A stretch of DNA of 36,085 nucleotides, from contig BFEA01000127.1 of the NCBI GenBank assembly GCA_003427395.1, positions 1,380,014 to 1,416,098 on the forward strand. The letters run 5' to 3'. A model generated the notes under the pieces. That model was not told the origin of the DNA. It ran no database searches and was given only the letters and a program-made list of their open reading frames with translations. This DNA is from Chara braunii (lineage: Eukaryota; Streptophyta; Charophyceae; Charales; Characeae). The translations under genes were made by a program, and so were the position numbers. This document shows positions 30,319 through 36,085 of this stretch, in pieces (within the stretch, counting starts at the first letter, position 1; each line of letters opens with the position of its first letter).

Positions 30319-30820
30319 CTACCACTAACAAGCAAGTTTTGGCTGATGGTTGTTTCAGGATTCCTTCTTGAATTGAAGATAAAAAAAAAAAACATAATTC
30401 TAGAAGAAAGGCAAGCTGGCAGTCAATCAATGACAATGGAGTCCTCAACCCCGTTCAGGGGTCCTTCGGCCAAACAGAAGGAATCGTGTGCGCAATGTTG
30501 ACGTATTTCTATGCCTTGCGAGGGAAAAAGAAACGGGACTAATGCTCCCCAGAATAGATAAGGAGCCAGGACCATAAGGCCCTGTTTTTTTAATTGTTTC
30601 TATTAAAAAATAAAAATAAAAAAAAAGCGCAGATATACCCCTCTGAACACTTTTGTGGATTGAACCCCCCTTCTAAGTTTTGACTAGGGGTTGCATGCCC
30701 GTCGACCGTTTTGCAGCCTGCCAGTACAGCTGACCAGTGGGCCGTCTGCCGACCAGTCTGTAGAAGGCCATCCGCTGATTTGTGTTTTCAAATCTGAGTT
30801 CACGGCTGTACTGAGCGTGC

Positions 30821-31015
30821 TGGGTGGGGGGGGGGGGGAGGAGAAGGGGATAGGGGGTTATGAGGAGGTATGAGGGTGTTGGGGGATGTATGGGGGTGTA
30901 TACGGGTGTAGGGGGGTGTGAGGGGTTATGTGGGGGGTGGTTGGGTTATTGGGGGTTATGGACCCCGCAAAAAAAATGCGGGGGGTGGGTGACGACTGAC
31001 CACCGAGGGGGGGGG
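30821..31015 (+). other. Dense G-run region (G-quadruplex potential)
   Basis: Over about 190 bases the plus strand carries more than a dozen runs of three or more G, including a 14-G run near 30826-30838, arranged as GGGGGTTATG/GGGGGTGTA-like units. Near the end lies a hairpin, CCCCGCA (30963-30969), A-loop, TGCGGGG (30977-30983). Many four-run combinations fit the G-quadruplex pattern. Confidence 0.8.
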
Positions 31016-31193
31016 AAACGGTCAGCTAACCCCATTTACAACCCGCCCATGCGAACCATGACCAAGTCCAAAGATAAGGTCAGATTCCAAGTGCTCAGTC
31101 CAAGTGCAGATCTGGCCTGAGGTCAGTTTTCTAATTTCCTCTCCATTTTTTGCCCTGCCAGTTTACCCGGGCACGAGGGGTCTTGCCTGCCTC

Positions 31194-31215
31194 TGCCCGG
31201 CTTCCCAGCCGGGCA
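31194..31215. repeat. 8-bp GC hairpin within a short dispersed repeat
   Basis: TGCCCGGC, loop TTCCCA, GCCGGGCA. The surrounding CTTGCCTGCC...GGGCAACCCAGGTAAC resembles 32568-32620 (CTTGCCTGGCC...GGGCAACCAAGGTGAC), so it is part of a short repeated element. Confidence 0.6.
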
Positions 31216-32798
31216 ACCCAGGTAACATAGCTTTGCAACGGGACTTTCCATTCTTTAAAGTTTAAACTTTAAACTTAATTTTTATTTCTTGCAGATGAGC
31301 AGAAATTGCCAGGAATCCTAATTCTACATGACCCCATGCTAAGATCCTGCTGCCACAACTTATTAAAAATTTATATAATAAAATTTTTAAAAAGGAAAAA
31401 AGAAGAAAAACAGATCCTGTTGGCACAGCAAACAACCCATTCATCATGGGTTGTCCACCTTCCTCTCCTAATCCAACACGCAGGATGTCTTCCAGTCCAA
31501 TCAAATGTGGAATGGATACTCTCAATTTTCACAGCAAAGAATAGTCATCCTCCAGTGAAGACCAAACACAAAGGGAATCAGACTCTTCATAGGCGGAAAG
31601 ACACATCATAAGGCCCCCATGTCCAGCCAATTTTGGTTTTCGACTTTCAACAGATCCTTTCTGAGCATTACGTTGTCCACACATATTGCTTAACATCGGG
31701 CCGCACCCCACTACTCACGCCATGCAGAAAAGACAAAAAATATGGCGGCGTATTTTTTCATGTTCTAGCGGAAAATTCATTCTTATTGGGAATTCGACTA
31801 CTTCGTATCTGCAACTTTTTCAGGCACTGCTTGCTTGCGGCGCTCAATCGATGATAAGACAGAGAGAATCATCCAGACACTAACAGGCAGGCAAAAATTA
31901 CAGACAGATCAGAAGATATTTTCACAGCCTCAATCATAGCCAATCACCTACCCTTAGATCTGCCAGAGGAGCACATCACTTCTCTTCAACCTCTGTGGGG
32001 CCCAGAAGATGGGGAACAGACGACTTCAGATGCCTTCGGTCATCCCCATAGAGAAAGCCGAGACACTACCACTCCCACCTTAGAATGCCCAAAGACCCAG
32101 CCTTCCAAGTAATCATGCCCGCATGCTCTTATTCAGGAGAAGACAGGTGGTCTCCAATGATTGTCAGACTTCGAGCGTTTCGACAATGAATCAAAGCCAG
32201 GTGTTATCACCCCTCCTTTCCTTGCAGCATCATGTCCAATGAGCCATGGCCCTCACCCTTGCCCTCACCCTTGTACTATGCCAGGCTACGAGAGTGGGCA
32301 GGGATCAATTATTTGGCCGGGCCAAGAAGTCAAAAAAAGAAAAAGAAACAATTTTTTTTTTTTTTTTCAATTTGGTAAAGAATTCCGATGTGACCCTCGG
32401 ACAGAAGTTGTTCAATCTATTATTGTGCTAATATAGTTCTTTTTTCAGCTTAAAAAAGAAATGAAGTCTTTTTTTTTTTTTTTTGGTGGGGGGGTGGGGG
32501 CCAGGGACATAGTTTTTTTTCCAGATAAAAGAAATGAATTCTTTTTTTGAGGGGGGGCAGGGACCTTGCCTGGCCCTTGCCAGGGCCGGCCGCCTGGGCA
32601 ACCAAGGTGACCCCGGCGGCCCAGTTGGTAGCCCAGGTACTACGATAATACACCGCATTCACTCCTGCCTTGTTTGAAGGCAAGACTTCAGCCACCATCA
32701 GTACCTCTTAGGGACCTCAATCTCCTGCAGATTGAACAGCCCTTTAGGGGCCCAAACAGCCCCACAAAAAGGGTCCAAACAGCCCCAAATAGCCCTTC

Positions 32799-32920
32799 AA
32801 CTGCCAGTACATCGCCCAGGCAGACTCGAGAATCGAAATTGAGCCAATCCGGAAATTTTGGAGGCTTGAGGCTGTTGGACCAAAATGGCTCGAGGCACCA
32901 GCCAAAAGCAAAGAGAGCAC
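32799..32920 (-). repeat. Dispersed repeat, copy 2 (inverse of 29560-29690)
   Basis: Same sequence family as 29560-29690, read on the minus strand, with CCATTTTGGTCC and GCCTGGGCGATGTACTGGCAG as landmarks. The stretch to its left (32735-32800) has repeated CCAAACAGCCCC units, echoed at about 33400. Confidence 0.5.
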
Positions 32921-33430
32921 AGCGCTCGCGATTCAGCAAAGCTTGGTGTGCTGGGGGAATCCACGTCGGCAAGCGGGGCTCGGATGCACTCGTGTTTTGA
33001 GGCCCCGAAACCACTCTTGCAAGCACACGCCATGTGGGTAATTGTGCAAGTATAACGCGTGAGCACACCGGACGTGTGTGTGGAATAGGCACCCAGAAAC
33101 GAAGGGGTTCGCGACGTGGATCAGCAGCACCCTTCAAAAACTCTGTTTGTGGGATGGGGAAGCGGTCAAGTCCTATGTCCTGGAGATTTATTTGATGCGA
33201 TTTCTCATGCCCGTCAGGAAGAAAAGAAAATTTTGTTCGACTGTACTTGAACAGCATCTGGTCTGTAAGTTGTACACTCTTCTGTATCTACAAGTACAGG
33301 AAAAGGAAAGAAAATAAAAATGCTGCTTTTACGGCGCACAAGTAGGTGCCGCAGCACCGGGTGCGGCTGAAACTATGCCTTAAACTATTCACAGAAAGGG
33401 CCCAAACTGCCCTTTTACCACCAGTATTGA

Positions 33431-35845
33431 CAGCACGCTATACTGCTGAGCAGCCTGTGTGACCCAGCACTAGGTCTGGTACCAATCCTCAAAATGACAG
33501 TGAGGCCCAAACTCCTATCGGATACATACCCCATCTCCAGATCCGTACGACAAGGTGACCCCCTAGCTCCACCCATTTTTCTCTTCATTATGGAAGTCAT
33601 AGCATCCTTCCTCCGCAAAGATCCGTCCATAGACCGGCTCACCGAATGGAACTTCAACCCACTCCACGACTTCGCCCTACCCACCGCTCTGATGTTCGCA
33701 GACGATCTCACAGTTCTTGTTCGTGCTAACAACAGTTCCTTCCAAGCTCTCGCGAGGGCTATGGAGGTTTTCCGTCTCGCATCCGAAATGAAGGTCAACT
33801 GGAGCAAGACCGAAGGATGGTTGGTGGTTAGCAGACGAGACGGCCCCCCAACCCGAGGGCACAGCCACACCTATGTCGTGGTTCACGGGCGAACAGGCAC
33901 TCAGATACCTAGGTATCATGGTCAACAAGGATGGCATGTGGCCGGGCATGGGCCACAGCTTAATTGCTAAAGCAATAACCCGATTGGCCCCATGCATGAA
34001 CGCACAGGCATCGTTGATCGGGAGGGCACTAATTATAAACACAGCCATCTTCTCCACACTATGGTACATCGCATCCATCTGGTCTCCTTCGGACGCCGAC
34101 TTCCAAAGCATAAAGGCTAGAGCAAGACGCTATCTATGGACAGCGGACCCCAACTGAACTTAATGCATCAACAAGGTAGCATGGAGCCACATCATTAGGA
34201 AACCGCAGGAGGGAGGCCTAGGGCTAATCGACCCCAAGCAAGAATCAACAGCACTACAGATGAAATGGATCATCAAGATCCTGACCAGACAATACCTACC
34301 ATGGACCAAGATGGCTCTAGACAGCATAAGAAACCTAGCACCAATAAGCTCCCCACCGAACATGAGAGGCTACTTCTGGATTATGGGAAAGGAGTGGACG
34401 ATAAGATCAAGCAGACCCCGCAGAAACACCACACGTAACTCAATCAACCAGGCAGCCCCAACACCTAACCTGTACTGGATGCCGACTCTGAAAGCCTGGC
34501 GACATATGATGCCAAGCAAGCGTGGCACGGCGGAGAACAAAGAAGAGGCCCTGAGACAACCGCTGTTTTGTGACGAGTGGATCAAGGACCCCGAGGGTAG
34601 TCCCTGGTCACTAAGAACGAAGGACCGAAGATAGTTGTCGTGGGTTGAAAAAGGGGTGCGGCAGGTAAAACACCTGTGGGCAGAAGAACAGGGGGAATGG
34701 CGAACAGAACAAGAACTCCGGAACACCCTAAAAGGATGTCACGCTCTCGCAGACAACCTAAGTTCAATCCAGGAGAGCATCCCACCCCCTTGGCTCCACC
34801 TCTTGAAAGAAGACTTCTCCTGGAAACCAGGGGACTGGGGTATACTCATATCCCAAACTTCAGCGAACAGCGCATACCGGTTCGTATCCCGCACCTCAGC
34901 CACCGGCTACCTTTCCAAATTCTACTCCTATCCCATCGCCAATCACAACCTCCAGGAACTAGCCATTCTCAACAGAGAACCTTTGCTTGAGACAACTGAG
35001 TCCTTCCTTCTTCAAAAAGTGAGGGTAACGAAAACCAAACCATGGATAATCTTCCAGCCTGGCCTCAGCATAACGGAGCTCGAATTCGATCCTAAGGAGT
35101 GGATATGGAACAAAGCAAAACTGGAAAAAACAGAACGATAATGGACTACGACGTCAAATTCGGGTACAAGCTAGGCCTACAGACCACGGATCCCAACCCC
35201 AAACTCGAAGACAGATGGAGAGAGACATTGAGCCTAGAGCCTACAGCCTCAATATCCATCCCCTGGACAAAATACCTCCCCATCACACCAGCTAGAGTCT
35301 GTAGCTTGCAGTGGCTCCTAGCCCATGCAGCACTCCCTGTCAACCAGTGGCTCCACCAAAGAAGAAAACACTCGGATCCCGACAACTCTGAACTAAGCGT
35401 AATGTGCGATGACAACGTCCCTGAAGACATCCCCCACTGCCTCCTCTACTGCAGCCAGGCCGCCTGGATATGGAACAAAGTCCGAAACCTGTGGTCCCAC
35501 CTCTTCTCATCCCCTCCCCCCAACCTCCCCCCTCTGAACATCCTACTTCTATCTCACATCCCCGACAGCCTCAGAAGTTAAAAAGTGGTCTGGTTCCACA
35601 TGATCAGGAAAATACCTCTGTGGGTCATATGGAAAAGGAGATGTACCAGGACAATTGAGGGTTCAGAAGTGGCCAAGGAGGAAATGTGGAACCTGCTGCT
35701 GAGGATGGTGGAAACAGAGATCCGATGCAAATGGAGGAATAAATTGACAGCAATGAGAGGCAAACCTCAAAGACTCGCACTCAGGAGACGAATCTTCATG
35801 AGACTGGTTGCTACAGGGGAAGATCACAACAGTCTCAGACAATAA
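33431..35845 (+). pseudogene. 5'-truncated, broken LINE retrotransposon: reverse transcriptase and zf-RVT region (copy B)
   Basis: The copy starts inside the RT domain. RT landmarks in order: SVRQGDPLAPPIFLFIMEV (block 4), ALMFADDLTVLV (block 5, FADD active-site Asp pair present), MKVNWSKTEG (block 6), and LRYLGIMV (block 7). Downstream are KPQEGGLGLI, a ~350-residue linker, a zf-RVT-like domain (ITPARVCSLQWLLAHAALPV, ...DIPHCLLYC...AWIWNKV) and an IPLWVIWKRR tail. The frame changes between about 33840 and 33880 and between about 35100 and 35141, and stops occur at 34155-34157, 34632-34634 and 35579-35581. It is therefore inactive, though better preserved than the related copy at 120-1320. 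The endonuclease and ORF1 are missing. Confidence 0.88.
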
Positions 35846-36085
35846 GTTACACTGGAAGAAATGGGCCACTACAACAACGACAAGGATTGTAGCCCCGAGA
35901 GGGACAAATTGAGGTTCAAGCCTCAGACGAATAGACATTTCTCCCGGTTTTCTAGTGCTTCAATACCTATTTGACAGAACCAACAGGTCGAGCCAAAAAA
36001 TACACTCCAGACACGCCGCTGGCACTAGAGGCACAGCATGGCCGCCTAGTAACGGCCCCGACCACTGCCGCTCGACCTGACCGGA
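35846..36085. other. Tail of the LINE or flanking DNA
   Basis: No gene is seen. A GCCACTACAACAACGACAAGG string near 35865-35885 might belong to the LINE 3' UTR. No poly(A) tail or target-site duplication is visible before the window ends. Confidence 0.4.

Larger units (their letters stand above)
28007..33430. other. Probable cryptochrome intron 1 / upstream repeat-rich region
   Basis: If exon 1 lies beyond the window, this is intron. No coding exon is recognised on either strand. It contains a MITE, several tandem arrays, two poly-T/poly-A regions (about 32349-32369, 32469-32484), a G-run region and dispersed inverted repeats, annotated individually. Open frames on the minus strand at about 32688-33257 show no domain. 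Confidence 0.5.

Noticed and set aside
32688-33257. 189-codon minus-strand open frame in the region expected for cryptochrome exon 1
   Set aside because: It contains no VWFRRDLR or other N-terminal photolyase block, and overlaps a dispersed repeat.
33415-34111. Long minus-strand open frames of 144-151 codons
   Set aside because: They lie opposite the LINE reverse transcriptase and have no motifs of their own. They are antisense shadows.
1-36085. CRISPR arrays, bacterial operons and prophage-type systems
   Set aside because: The spaced repeats seen are decayed tandem arrays. Split-gene structure and transposon content show eukaryotic DNA.

Overview
This window is nuclear DNA from a streptophyte (a land plant or charophyte green alga), probably one with a large genome. 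The only intact gene is a land-plant-type cryptochrome on the minus strand. It has the plant exon phases and a C-terminal DAS-type tail (DQLVP, then STAES, then VPVWS). Its introns are several kilobases long and full of repeats. A copy of a plant-mitochondrial-type tRNA-Cys fits the same assignment. Very long introns and a 300-base N gap suggest a draft assembly of a large genome. A Chara-like alga is a reasonable guess, but the sequence does not prove it.

Layout. Bases 120-1320 hold a decayed LINE remnant. Bases 1.3-3.8 kb are gene-free, with homopolymer and pyrimidine tracts. Two related LTR-like repeats, each with a TATA box, lie at 3.81-4.85 kb and 9.27-10.30 kb, separated by 4.4 kb that holds only local tandem duplications. 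A degraded antisense piece of large-subunit rRNA sits at 11.93-12.24 kb. The cryptochrome runs right to left: exon 2 at 28006-27782, exon 3 at 23438-22732 and exon 4 at 15755-14856. Exon 1 was not found and should lie beyond the right edge, or in a form I could not recognise.

The introns carry most of the interesting structure. The 7.0-kb intron contains a GC-rich island with a long hairpin, two same-orientation copies of a ~1.1-1.3-kb repeat that includes a CA microsatellite, and a Ty3/gypsy-like integrase tail interrupted by a 583-bp element flanked by TTAA. The 4.3-kb intron contains a near-perfect 346-bp inverted repeat, a mitochondrial-type trnC copy and a tRNA-derived SINE-like head. 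A family of exactly 105-bp hairpin MITEs with TA flanks occurs three times in the cryptochrome introns, with a fourth terminal fragment inside the first LINE remnant.

The right end (28-33.4 kb) is repeat-rich gene-free DNA: several tandem arrays, a strong G-run region and dispersed inverted repeats. It is followed by a second, better preserved LINE remnant (reverse transcriptase plus zf-RVT region) at 33.43-35.85 kb on the plus strand. The two LINE remnants are related to each other. No other gene could be supported.
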